Positions 1 through 7,247 are shown, counted from the first letter of the stretch. The stretch is DNA of 9,120 nucleotides from an uncultured Porphyromonadaceae bacterium (GCA_947166165.1 CAMVDK010000127.1:1-9120); one strand, 5' to 3'. Translations and numbers: made by a program. The notes: generated from the letters alone by a model not told the origin.

Positions 1-320
1 AGCGAATTCAGGTCGTCGTCGAACCAGTACTCGAAGCCCATGCCGTCGCCACTGACCACCTTCACGAAGGCGGCCTGCGTCACGGGGCTGTAGGTGCCGT
101 CGGACGACACCGCGCGCATATAGATGGTGTGCACGCCCAGCGACAGGTTGTCGACGTTGAGCGTGGCCTTGAGTTGCCCTGCTGCCGACGGCGTGGTGAT
201 GAGTTTGGCGTTGGCGAAGTCGTCGATCCAATACTGCAACCCGCTCTGCGCACGGGCGCCACCCGACGTGAGCAGCACGGCGATGCACGCAGCCACGAAG
301 TGGAAAATTATCCGTTTCAT
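1..320 (-). CDS. Secreted YWxDD-repeat surface protein, N-terminal part (3' end outside window)
   Basis: The visible 106 residues start at an ATG (318-320) with a clear signal peptide: MKRIIF, a hydrophobic stretch, and a likely cleavage after A-R-A at residue 24. The mature part opens with GLQYWIDDFANAK and then a beta-rich segment, LSLGVHTIYMRAVSSDG. A second copy of the opening, FEYWFDDD, begins about 68 residues later (30-33 versus 98-103). Tandem YWxDD modules of this kind occur in large exported proteins of Bacteroidales; their function is not established. The frame runs open to the left edge, so length and C-terminus are unknown. It is the last gene of the left cluster, 224 bp downstream of the beta-helix gene, with the repeat array between them. 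I see no TAnnTTTG promoter in that gap, so it may be read from upstream. Export is well supported; the role is inferred only as surface-associated. Confidence 0.8.
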   Translation of the reverse strand, partial: MKRIIFHFVAACIAVLLTSGGARAQSGLQYWIDDFANAKLITTPSAAGQLKATLNVDNLSLGVHTIYMRAVSSDGTYSPVTQAAFVKVVSGDGMGFEYWFDDDLNS

Positions 321-341
321 TGCGCAAATCATTGACATTTC

Positions 342-529
342 AGACTAAAAGAACATGAGAATTCGATATTCTGAGTTTTTAGACTAAAAGAACATGAGAA
401 TTCGATATTCTGAGTTTTTAGACTAACAGAACATAAGATTCATATTTTATCTATGATACATTTTGTTCTTATGGTCTATAATCTGCTTTTGTTCTTATAG
501 TCTATTATTTACATTTGCTCTTGAAGTCT
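342..529. repeat. Array of a 14-bp motif: three direct then three inverted copies
   Basis: The core AGACTAAAAGAACA occurs in direct orientation at 342, 381 and 420 (39-bp period) and in inverted orientation, as TGTTCTTATAGTCT variants, at 464-477, 490-503 and 516-529 (26-bp period). The first two direct units, 342-380 and 381-419, are identical over all 39 bp; the third (420 to about 447) is diverged. Each 39-bp unit also contains a near-palindrome, AGAATTCGATATTCT. The two halves form a large imperfect inverted repeat. The innermost copies (420-433 and 464-477) match at 11 of 14 positions, and a 5-bp TCATA/TATGA stem lies between them at 440-456. The array fills most of the 224-bp gap between two secreted-protein genes. 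It could be an operator array, a structured transcript or a recombination site; the sequence alone does not decide. Confidence 0.85.
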
Positions 530-544
530 ACTTTTTTCGCCAAG

Positions 545-1510
545 TTAGTTGGCCTTGACGGTGACTTCGATTTTCAGTTTGCCGGAGCCGTCGGTGCGCT
601 CGGCCACCTTTTTCGACACAATGCGCGGAATGGGTGCCAACTGGTCGTCGTTGAAGCCGGTACCACCATAGATGCCCACGTCGGAGTACTTCTTGTAGGC
701 GTCCTCAAACTCGAAGTTCGAGCGGATGCTCACACCAGGGTTGGGATCCTTGAATACATCGTCCCATGTCGTACCATCGGGCAAGTTGATGCATTCGTCA
801 CCCCATTCGCCAAAAAGCATGTTTCTTGAGGTGAACAAGGTTTCACAATATTCAACAATGCCGTATGAACCACCGTAGACAATGATGTTATTTGTGATTG
901 ATGAGTCAGCAATTCTAAAGAACAAACTACCAGAGCTATATGTCTTATCTGTAAAAATGTTATTCGAAATATCGCCTCCTACGATGTAAGACAAAGGACC
1001 AAGTATGTTATTAGTAATCTTTGGGTTTGAATTGCCAAATTGTGAATACTTTCTAATATAATTCTGGTTGACGGTGATGTCGGTACACAGACTGTTGTTC
1101 ACCTTCACTGAGTTGACGTTGCAATAGCGCAGGACGAAGTCCCTTACTGCCGAACCGTCACTGCCGATGTTCAAGTTCCCCGTGAGATACACGCCCATGA
1201 GCGCGCTGCTGCTGGACCCTTCCTCAAAGAACAGGTTTCCGCTGATGATGGTGGCTCCGTCGGCGTTGTCGACCGTGCCACGGTGGCTCACGCCCATGAT
1301 GGTGAGGCGTTTGTTGATTTTCACCGTGTCGGGGATGGTGAACCCGCCGCCAGGCAGGTAAATCACGCTGCCGTCTTTGGCGCCATAGATGGCCTCGCCC
1401 AGGGTGCGGTAAAGCTTGGTTTCGTTACCTGGACTCACCACGGCGATGTTCTGCGCCCAGGCTGCCACTGCGAGGATGCATGCCAGGACAGAAAAAATGC
1501 TTCGTTTCAT
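545..1510 (-). CDS. Secreted parallel beta-helix surface protein
   Basis: The protein has 321 residues. It starts with a signal peptide (1-19, cleavage likely after A-W-A, before Q20). Residues 36-75 (TLGEAIYGAKDGSVIYLPGG, then KINKRLTIMG) are a typical opening for right-handed parallel beta-helix proteins of the pectate-lyase-like fold. Asn-rich rungs follow: VNQNYI (147), ITNNIL (165), ISNNIF (181) and ITNNII (205). No catalytic residues of a known lyase could be identified, so an adhesive or scaffold role is as likely as an enzyme. The C-terminus (about 278-321: DVGIYGGTGF, IPRIVSKKV, KIEVTVKAN) looks like a separate beta module. The ATG at 1508-1510 is chosen because the signal peptide begins there; no Shine-Dalgarno or TAnnTTTG box is visible, and the gene lies 69 bp after the upstream gene, so co-transcription is likely. 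The central part (841-1080) is far more AT-rich than the rest. Confidence 0.82.
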   Translation of the reverse strand: MKRSIFSVLACILAVAAWAQNIAVVSPGNETKLYRTLGEAIYGAKDGSVIYLPGGGFTIPDTVKINKRLTIMGVSHRGTVDNADGATIISGNLFFEEGSSSSALMGVYLTGNLNIGSDGSAVRDFVLRYCNVNSVKVNNSLCTDITVNQNYIRKYSQFGNSNPKITNNILGPLSYIVGGDISNNIFTDKTYSSGSLFFRIADSSITNNIIVYGGSYGIVEYCETLFTSRNMLFGEWGDECINLPDGTTWDDVFKDPNPGVSIRSNFEFEDAYKKYSDVGIYGGTGFNDDQLAPIPRIVSKKVAERTDGSGKLKIEVTVKAN

Positions 1511-1558
1511 AGTTATGTCTGTTTTTAGTTAATATATATTCAGTTGGATTCGGTCATC

Positions 1559-1580
1559 GAGCCGCCATATATGACGGCTC
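1559..1580 (-). other. Hairpin at the stop codon of the FISUMP gene
   Basis: An inverted repeat, GAGCCG(C/T)CATATATG, spans 22 bp and touches the last base of the upstream gene's TAG stop. It is nearly perfect, with one mismatched pair. On the minus strand it is not followed by a run of T, so it does not look like a standard intrinsic terminator. It could be an attenuator, a processing site or a 3'-end stabiliser between two co-transcribed genes. Confidence 0.5.
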
Positions 1581-4500
1581 TACTTTGCAGCCGAGCGGCA
1601 GACGGTTTTCACCGTCAGCCCGCCTTCGCCCATACATTCCACCGATTGGCCGTCACCGGGTTCGGCCGGCTGTGGCGAATGCGGCGACACCGAAGTGTCG
1701 ACGCGGTGCATCACCGGGCGGATGCTCCGGCCGATGGAGCGGTAGTAGTCCATCTGGCTGGGTTTCCCCATGTAGCCGAAGTACACAAACCAGGCGTCGT
1801 CGGGGCTATTGGCGTCGAGCGTCGACGACCAGTAGTAGCCCGCCTTTCCGGCATCGTGGCGCGACTCTCCCTGGCGGTAACCAGCCATGGGCAGCCAAAT
1901 CACCTGGCCATTGGGGCCGCGCACGTAGGCCGCGCCATTGTCCATCATCACCCACCGGCAGTGCTGGATGAGTTCTTCCCAGTCGGCCTTGGTGGGGATG
2001 GCGTAGTGGTAGCCGTAGTGTTGGCAAGGCAGGTCGTCGGAGGGCAAGAGCTGCGTGCGCCCGTCGGTGAAGCCGTTGTTGCCATACACGGCCTTGGTGC
2101 AATATTTGGTGAGTTTGTTCGGCGCGCCCTTGGCATGAGCGTAGTTGCCCCAGGAGAAGGTCATCTTCCCCTCGTCGTAACCGCTGAGTTCGCCCCAGGC
2201 ATAGTAGTTGCCGTAGTCGGTTGACTGCGTGGCGCCGAGGTTGACCGACGACCACAGCGTGCCCGACGGCAGTCCCAGGTCGTAGAACACCGGGATGTGG
2301 GCAGCGAAGCGGTCGTAGAGCGTGATGTAGTCGGTGAACGCGTAGACCACGTTGCTATTCTCGGGGTGATGGGCAATGATTCGGAACAGCACGCGCTTGG
2401 TGTCGCCCGGCATGCTCAGCTGGCGCAGGTCGTAGTCGCAGCTGGTGGCACTCATATTGGTCAACACCTGGGTGTGGGTGAGCTGGGTGGGCGATTCCAC
2501 GGTCAGCTCCAGGTCGTAGGAATACAAGGAGCCATAGGTGCTCGCCTTGAAGGTCTCCCACTCGAAGTGAACAGTCTGGTTGATGTCGTTCAGGCGGCTT
2601 TCGGGTTTGATGACGTGGATATATGGCTCGGCATAACGGTCGATGACGAAAGTCTCCTTGATTTTCGAGTCGTGCCAAGCCTGCACGCCGCCGATGAAGT
2701 CGACGGTATTCTCCGCGACATCAATCCAGCGCATGATGAAATTGTATTCCTGCAGAAACGCATTAGCATTGTCTTTGAGCGCCTTTCGGAATGCGGCGCT
2801 GGTGGCGCTTTTGCCGGTGTATTTCTTGCCGATGTTGTAGAAGAGATTCAGATAGGTTCGCTTGTCGTCGGGATTCTCGCCGGGCAGCTTGGTCATCTCA
2901 TTCCAGGCGAACAATCCGAGTTGCTTGAAGATGGCCTTGTAGTCGCCTTTATTGAAATTCGACACCAGTTGCGTCATATTCGACGATTTACTCGCAAAGG
3001 CCGAGCCGAGTTTCATCACCAAGGCCACCTCAGGCCATTTGCGGGCGCCATAGCGCAGGTCGAAGTTGAAGTTGGATGTCGGGCTCTCGATGCTTGCATT
3101 CTGTGCGCTCTTATATCCTGTAATGATTTCGCAGAAGGGTTTCACCACATCGGAGTATGCAGTCCACATGAGCGACATGAGCAAATTGAAGCGATCCCAA
3201 CCAGAGTAGTCGCTCCACTTCACGCTGCCGGGATTGCCCAGTCCGTAGACGTCGAGGAAAATCTTATCGTAGTCCTTGAACTCCACATTGATCCACTCGC
3301 TTTCTTTTTCAAACACCGACTGCCTTTCGCCCCATAACGACCCTGCCACGATATCAAAATAGTCGGCACTCGCAGCGTTGAGTGTGTAGGGCACTCTCAT
3401 GTTGACAATGCCCGCCAAATCAGGGTCGGAACTGAGTTGCCGTTCTATTTCCTGCACCCAGTCTTTCAAGTCTTCGTAGAACTCTATGTCTTCCTGGTCG
3501 AAGTAACTCAAAATGGCCGTAGCGTCCTCGCCGGCACCGTTGATGGCGTCGCGATAGGTGTTGAGCATCTCATCGATTTGGTCGAACAACTTGGGTGTGG
3601 CATCCTCGCGCTCGGTGACCACCAGGTTGTTCTCGCCCATTTTCACCCTGCTGGGGTAGAAAGTGAGCGACCGCCTGAAGTCGTTGTGCACACGGAACGA
3701 GGCCGCCACGGGCGTCACTTTCAGATGGGTGAGCGACACCCCCGAGAAGGTCATGTCGTGAGAGTCTTTGACGAGGTTGTACAATGCGTTGACGATGGGC
3801 TGAACATTGACCGAGGAGTAGTCGGGGCATATTTTACGCCGTTGCGCGTCGTAATAGATTTGCGCCACTTGCGCCACAAAGTTGTCGAACTCGTCGAGGC
3901 TTTCGATGAGTGCCACGGTGTTGCGGTATTCCGCCTCGTCGGAGGTGAACAGCATGGGACACATCATCAGCAGGCTGATGGCGGTCTCGCGGACCGACAT
4001 CTCGGGCCGCTGGCCAGGCCGCGAGAAGGTGAACAGGTAAGGGTTGTCCTGGCCATCGGTGAGGGCATGGAACTGCAAGCCGTTGGGCGACGACATGCCC
4101 GGGGTGGTGAACATGTTGAAGTTGCCGGCGGCACGCCGCACCTTTCGCACGGCGGCGGCATTCGGGGGCAGATGCACCGGGAACTCGCCATAGGCGTTGA
4201 CGATTTTGAACCCACTCAGGTCGTTGAGCGCCACGCCCTCGTCGAGCACCACGTCGAAATCGAATTCATCGGGCGGCAGCACGACATCGGCGTCCAGGCT
4301 GTCGGGGTCGATGCCCTCGCCGGTGAGCGGCAGGCGCAACTGCCCGCCGTCGAAGGCACTCGACAGGAGAATCATCGCACTGCTGTAGCTCTTCACCTCG
4401 CCCGGGGCGAACGACAGTTCTATGCCATGCGACATGCCAGCGTTGACCGTGCTCTCCATCGCCGACTGGCTGGCGGAGAACACGCCGTCGGCGAGCACGA

Positions 4501-4858
4501 TGTAGGTCTCGGGGTAGTCGCCAGTGTTGGTCAGAGTGACGGCGACGGTCTTGGCGTTGCCCACGGCCACCGTGCCGAAGTCGAGGCTGGCGGTGGAGAG
4601 ACGCAGTGTGGGGGTGATGTACCAGATGCTGTCGATGCGCTCGATGGCGATTCTCGTGCACGTGCCGGCCATCCAGATGCAATGCGCCTCGGGAGTCATG
4701 GTGATGCTGTCGACCTCGGCACTGCTGAAGTCGAGTCGCTCGCCGTCGTTGAGAAACAGTCGCACCGTGTGCGGGCGTTCGTCGTCGGCGGCAAACGCGC
4801 TTACCGGTGCCAGGCATACACACAGCAGAAGCGAAAAACAAAAGAGGAACCGTCTCAT
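1580..4858 (-). CDS. Large secreted protein with choice-of-anchor-D-like and C-terminal FISUMP domains
   Basis: The protein has 1092 residues. A signal peptide covers 1-23 (cleavage after A-F-A). Residues 31-80 are a beta module (VRLFLNDGERLDF, then VDSITM and IDSIWYI) typical of exported Bacteroidales proteins. Residues about 84-182 resemble the ASPM/SPD-2/Hydin or choice-of-anchor-D fold (LDFGTVAVGNAKTVAVTLTN). Residues about 190-743 match no family I recognise and look mainly helical and soluble. Residues about 744-849 look like an Ig/fibronectin-type beta domain. Residues 859-1050 form a FISUMP (Fibrobacter succinogenes major paralogous) domain: DLGLPSGTLWSSVNLG, YYAWGE, YAIPTKADWEEL, YYWSS and SIRPV. 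An additional 40-residue tail follows the domain, which more often ends a protein. The ATG at 4856-4858 overlaps the stop of the dockerin gene (ATGA), so the two are probably translationally coupled. Surface display or binding is inferred; no enzyme motif is seen. Confidence 0.85.
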   Translation of the reverse strand: MRRFLFCFSLLLCVCLAPVSAFAADDERPHTVRLFLNDGERLDFSSAEVDSITMTPEAHCIWMAGTCTRIAIERIDSIWYITPTLRLSTASLDFGTVAVGNAKTVAVTLTNTGDYPETYIVLADGVFSASQSAMESTVNAGMSHGIELSFAPGEVKSYSSAMILLSSAFDGGQLRLPLTGEGIDPDSLDADVVLPPDEFDFDVVLDEGVALNDLSGFKIVNAYGEFPVHLPPNAAAVRKVRRAAGNFNMFTTPGMSSPNGLQFHALTDGQDNPYLFTFSRPGQRPEMSVRETAISLLMMCPMLFTSDEAEYRNTVALIESLDEFDNFVAQVAQIYYDAQRRKICPDYSSVNVQPIVNALYNLVKDSHDMTFSGVSLTHLKVTPVAASFRVHNDFRRSLTFYPSRVKMGENNLVVTEREDATPKLFDQIDEMLNTYRDAINGAGEDATAILSYFDQEDIEFYEDLKDWVQEIERQLSSDPDLAGIVNMRVPYTLNAASADYFDIVAGSLWGERQSVFEKESEWINVEFKDYDKIFLDVYGLGNPGSVKWSDYSGWDRFNLLMSLMWTAYSDVVKPFCEIITGYKSAQNASIESPTSNFNFDLRYGARKWPEVALVMKLGSAFASKSSNMTQLVSNFNKGDYKAIFKQLGLFAWNEMTKLPGENPDDKRTYLNLFYNIGKKYTGKSATSAAFRKALKDNANAFLQEYNFIMRWIDVAENTVDFIGGVQAWHDSKIKETFVIDRYAEPYIHVIKPESRLNDINQTVHFEWETFKASTYGSLYSYDLELTVESPTQLTHTQVLTNMSATSCDYDLRQLSMPGDTKRVLFRIIAHHPENSNVVYAFTDYITLYDRFAAHIPVFYDLGLPSGTLWSSVNLGATQSTDYGNYYAWGELSGYDEGKMTFSWGNYAHAKGAPNKLTKYCTKAVYGNNGFTDGRTQLLPSDDLPCQHYGYHYAIPTKADWEELIQHCRWVMMDNGAAYVRGPNGQVIWLPMAGYRQGESRHDAGKAGYYWSSTLDANSPDDAWFVYFGYMGKPSQMDYYRSIGRSIRPVMHRVDTSVSPHSPQPAEPGDGQSVECMGEGGLTVKTVCRSAAK

Positions 4859-5721
4859 TGCTTGCTTATTCTATAGGTTATACCATTCACTATTAACGTG
4901 CGCGTAGTGGCCGTGCAGTCGCCAATCGGGATCACCGCCGGCACGCAGCCGCTGGCTTCGAAATGATAGAGCATCGCCCCATCGTCGGCAAGCAGGCTGA
5001 TGCTCAGGTCGTTGCCATCGGGCAGATAGACGAGCGTGGTGCGGTTGCCAACCATCGGTGCCACGGCGCTCACCGCAGCCCGGGCCACGGGTTGGAACAT
5101 CATCTTCTTGATGGCGGTGAAATCGCATTCGAGCGTCGTGGAGCCCTTGATAAGCACCTTGTGGCCTTGATAGGTGATTTTCGGCCTCTCGGACAGGCCG
5201 AAGAGCAAGCGGGTGCCGTCCTTGTGCCACACCACCAGACATATCTCCGTCGAGGTGGGGTCGTACTTATGCAGCATGATATTGACAACCGTGTTCAGGT
5301 CGTCGATATCCACCACGCCATCGCCATTCACGTCGGCCGCGGGGGTGTAGTCGGCCTTCTTGAGCATGATGTTGTTGATGACGTTCAAGTCGTCGATGTC
5401 GACCACACCATCGCCGTTCACGTCGCCCACCAGCAGCGGGTCGGGGTTGTATTTCTTCACGATGATGTTGATGATGATGTTCAGGTCGTCGATGTCGGTC
5501 ACACCGTCGCCGTTCACGTCGGCCTCGGGGATGTCGGCGGCCTTCTTGACCATGATGTTGATGACCACGTTCAGGTCGTCGACATCGACCACACCATCGC
5601 CATTCACGTCGCCGAAAACAAATTGTGCTGCCAACTGCGGAGCGGGCGGCAACGCATTGCCAGATATCATTGCAGCACCGAGCAACAAACACAATGATAG
5701 CAATAAAAACCTATGTTTCAT
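4855..5721 (-). CDS. Secreted protein with four dockerin-type repeats and a C-terminal sorting-like domain
   Basis: The protein has 288 residues from the ATG at 5719-5721, where a signal peptide begins (MKHRFLLLSLCLLLG). The frame stays open to a TTG at 5862, but that would lie inside the promoter at 5832-5863, so the longer start is rejected. Four repeats of the form DVNGDGVxDxDDLN plus a helix begin at residues 38, 68, 100 and 130, giving two complete type I dockerin pairs. Each has the Asp/Asn calcium ligands at positions 1, 3, 5, 9 and 12. Dockerins bind cohesins in cellulosomes; in Bacteroidales such repeats are also found in exported proteins where no cohesin partner is known, and none is seen here. 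Residues about 158-210 (LVVWHKDGTRLLFGL, then IKKMMF) form a beta module like the N-terminus of the next gene. The end (VNGITYRISKQ) resembles type IX secretion C-terminal domains. It is the first gene of the left cluster. Confidence 0.88.
   Translation of the reverse strand: MKHRFLLLSLCLLLGAAMISGNALPPAPQLAAQFVFGDVNGDGVVDVDDLNVVINIMVKKAADIPEADVNGDGVTDIDDLNIIINIIVKKYNPDPLLVGDVNGDGVVDIDDLNVINNIMLKKADYTPAADVNGDGVVDIDDLNTVVNIMLHKYDPTSTEICLVVWHKDGTRLLFGLSERPKITYQGHKVLIKGSTTLECDFTAIKKMMFQPVARAAVSAVAPMVGNRTTLVYLPDGNDLSISLLADDGAMLYHFEASGCVPAVIPIGDCTATTRTLIVNGITYRISKQ
5266..5613 (-). repeat. Four tandem dockerin-coding repeats
   Basis: Coding units lie at 5542-5613, 5452-5523, 5356-5427 and 5266-5337. 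Their spacing alternates between 90 and 96 bp, so the higher-order unit is a 186-bp pair. The DNA is strongly conserved between copies, with only scattered changes in the segment coding for DVNGDG through DDLN. This fits duplication of a whole dockerin, or ongoing homogenisation between copies. Confidence 0.85.
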
Positions 5722-5831
5722 ATCGTTGATGTTTCCAAGAAGGAAAAATAAAGCTAAGCACAGCCAGGTATGTGGCAATGTTTTGATTTCATTAAGAAAA
5801 GGCAAATCATTCCACGCCCCAGTTATCGGCA

Positions 5832-5863
5832 CAAAATTATAATTTTTTTTGGAAATATGCAAA
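5832..5863 (-). promoter_or_regulatory. Bacteroidetes-type promoter for the secreted gene cluster
   Basis: Read on the minus strand, TTTG (5860-5863) is followed by a 20-bp A/T-rich spacer and TAATTTTG (5832-5839), a full match to the TAnnTTTG -7 box. Transcription would start near 5825 and leave a leader of about 100 nt before the ATG at 5721. This supports the shorter start for the dockerin gene. Confidence 0.75.
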
Positions 5864-5899
5864 CACGGGAGGCCGAAAGGAGGTTTTCTTGCCGGAAAA

Positions 5900-7240
5900 T
5901 CACTTCCGCCGCATGAGAAAACGCTTCAATAAAAATGCAAGGAAGTAAGGGAATGTGTAGAACTTCCCGTTCCATCCTATATTCTTATACCCCAGCTTGA
6001 TGCCGTATTTCACATCGGGATAAGAGTCCCAGTTGATGAGATTGATGAGCGAAGTGGTGGCGCCATCCCTGGCCTTCACCTCCACCGGCACAAGAGAAGC
6101 GGCGTCGCGCAAGAAAAAGTCCATTTCCAGAGCTGGATTATCATGCTTGTAGAAATACAGCTGGTCGTAACCCGACTTGCGGAGCATCTCGCCAACCACG
6201 TTCTCATATATGGCCCCCTTGTAGGTTCCAAAGTTCTTGTTGGCACGCAGGTCTTCCTGCGCTTCTTCGTCGAGCGAGGCAATCAACAAGCCCGTGTCGT
6301 GATAATAAATCTTATAATAATCGGGGGCGTAATTACCTTTCAACGGGAGCTCCACGTTGCTCAAGCAATAGCACACGTTGACCACACCCGCCTCTTTCAG
6401 CCACTCCACGGCACCTATATACTCCCTGTTTCGTGCACCTTTGGCCACCTTAGTGATTTGGTATTTCTTGTTCTCTTTTGCCAGAAAGGTGGAAATGTGG
6501 CTATATACGGCGAGAATCTTTGCCTTGTCGGTTTCCTTGGCATATTTGGTGATATCCTCCTCGTAGTCTTTCAGCAACTGCCGCTGGAGCTTCAGTGTTC
6601 CTCCAAAATGCCCATTGTCGATAAACATCTTCACCACCTCGGGCATCCCGCCGAGGCTCATGTATTCGCGAAACACACCGGTCATCGTTTCTAATTCAAG
6701 TGGCGAGAATGGCTGCAATGCCGTCATGTGCTGGTAAAGGTCTTCGACCTGGCTGGGCTGGTAGCCCTTCGCCCAGAGGAACTCCTCAAAGTCCATCGAA
6801 TGCATCTCGTAGTCTTCTTTGTAGCCTACGGCATTCGACTCAATTTCCTCATAATAGATTCCCATCAACGAGCCGGAACAGATCACATCGAAACGCCCGT
6901 CCTGGCAGAACGATTTGAGCGAGGTGGCGCAATCAGGACACTTCTGCAGCTCATCAAAAAAGAGCAATGTCTTGTGCGGGACAAAGCGCCACGACGGCTC
7001 CAGCAGAGAGATGTTTTTGATGATTGTCTCCACCTCACAGCCATTGTCGAATATCGTCCTGAACTTCTTCTGAAGCACAAAGTTAATCTCAATGACCGAC
7101 TCATAGTTGGCCATGCCGAATGCCCGGATGGATTCGGTTTTCCCCACTTGACGGGCACCTTTCACAATCAAGGGTTTCCTCCGTGGATTGCTCTTCCATT
7201 CAAAGAGATAGCTATCTATCTTTCTTTTAAGCAGTTGCAT
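5900..7240 (-). CDS. AAA ATPase with DUF4143 C-terminal domain
   Basis: The protein has 446 residues, the usual size for this family. Walker A is GARQVGKT (28-35), Walker B is LLFFDE (92-97), and a sensor-like SGSLMG is at 122-127. The region after about 190 matches the DUF4143 pattern (REYMSLGGMPEVV, then a winged-helix-like part with KYQITKVAKGARNREY). Near the end, EMDFFL (372-377) and PVEVKA (385-390) form the E-x-D ... E-V-K arrangement of a PD-(D/E)XK nuclease-like fold. The family is common in bacteria and archaea, is often variably present between strains, and has no settled function; it should be cytosolic. The ATG at 7238-7240 is about 25 nt downstream of a promoter. GC is about 48-50% in the lines counted, against 55-73% nearby, which suggests acquisition. 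All visible motifs are intact. No terminator was found downstream. Confidence 0.9.
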   Translation of the reverse strand: MQLLKRKIDSYLFEWKSNPRRKPLIVKGARQVGKTESIRAFGMANYESVIEINFVLQKKFRTIFDNGCEVETIIKNISLLEPSWRFVPHKTLLFFDELQKCPDCATSLKSFCQDGRFDVICSGSLMGIYYEEIESNAVGYKEDYEMHSMDFEEFLWAKGYQPSQVEDLYQHMTALQPFSPLELETMTGVFREYMSLGGMPEVVKMFIDNGHFGGTLKLQRQLLKDYEEDITKYAKETDKAKILAVYSHISTFLAKENKKYQITKVAKGARNREYIGAVEWLKEAGVVNVCYCLSNVELPLKGNYAPDYYKIYYHDTGLLIASLDEEAQEDLRANKNFGTYKGAIYENVVGEMLRKSGYDQLYFYKHDNPALEMDFFLRDAASLVPVEVKARDGATTSLINLINWDSYPDVKYGIKLGYKNIGWNGKFYTFPYFLAFLLKRFLMRRK

Positions 7241-7247
7241 ATCTGTG

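Noticed and set aside
342..529. CRISPR array
   Set aside because: Copies are in both orientations, two adjacent units are identical including the spacer part, and no cas gene is present.
2297..3337. Plus-strand open frame of 346 codons
   Set aside because: It lies wholly antisense to the FISUMP-protein gene and has no domain or promoter.
3437..4876. Plus-strand open frame of 479 codons
   Set aside because: It is antisense to the FISUMP-protein gene, rich in His, Gly and Val, with no signal peptide or domain. It is a composition shadow.
5722..5862. N-terminal extension of the dockerin protein to a TTG
   Set aside because: It overlaps the -33 and -7 boxes, and the signal peptide starts only at the internal ATG.
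5897..5910. Possible fourth copy of the AATCAC-type repeat at the 3' end of the ATPase gene, as a flanking duplication
   Set aside because: The match (AATCACTTCCG against AATCACATTTCCG) needs a 2-base gap and includes the stop codon; chance is more likely.
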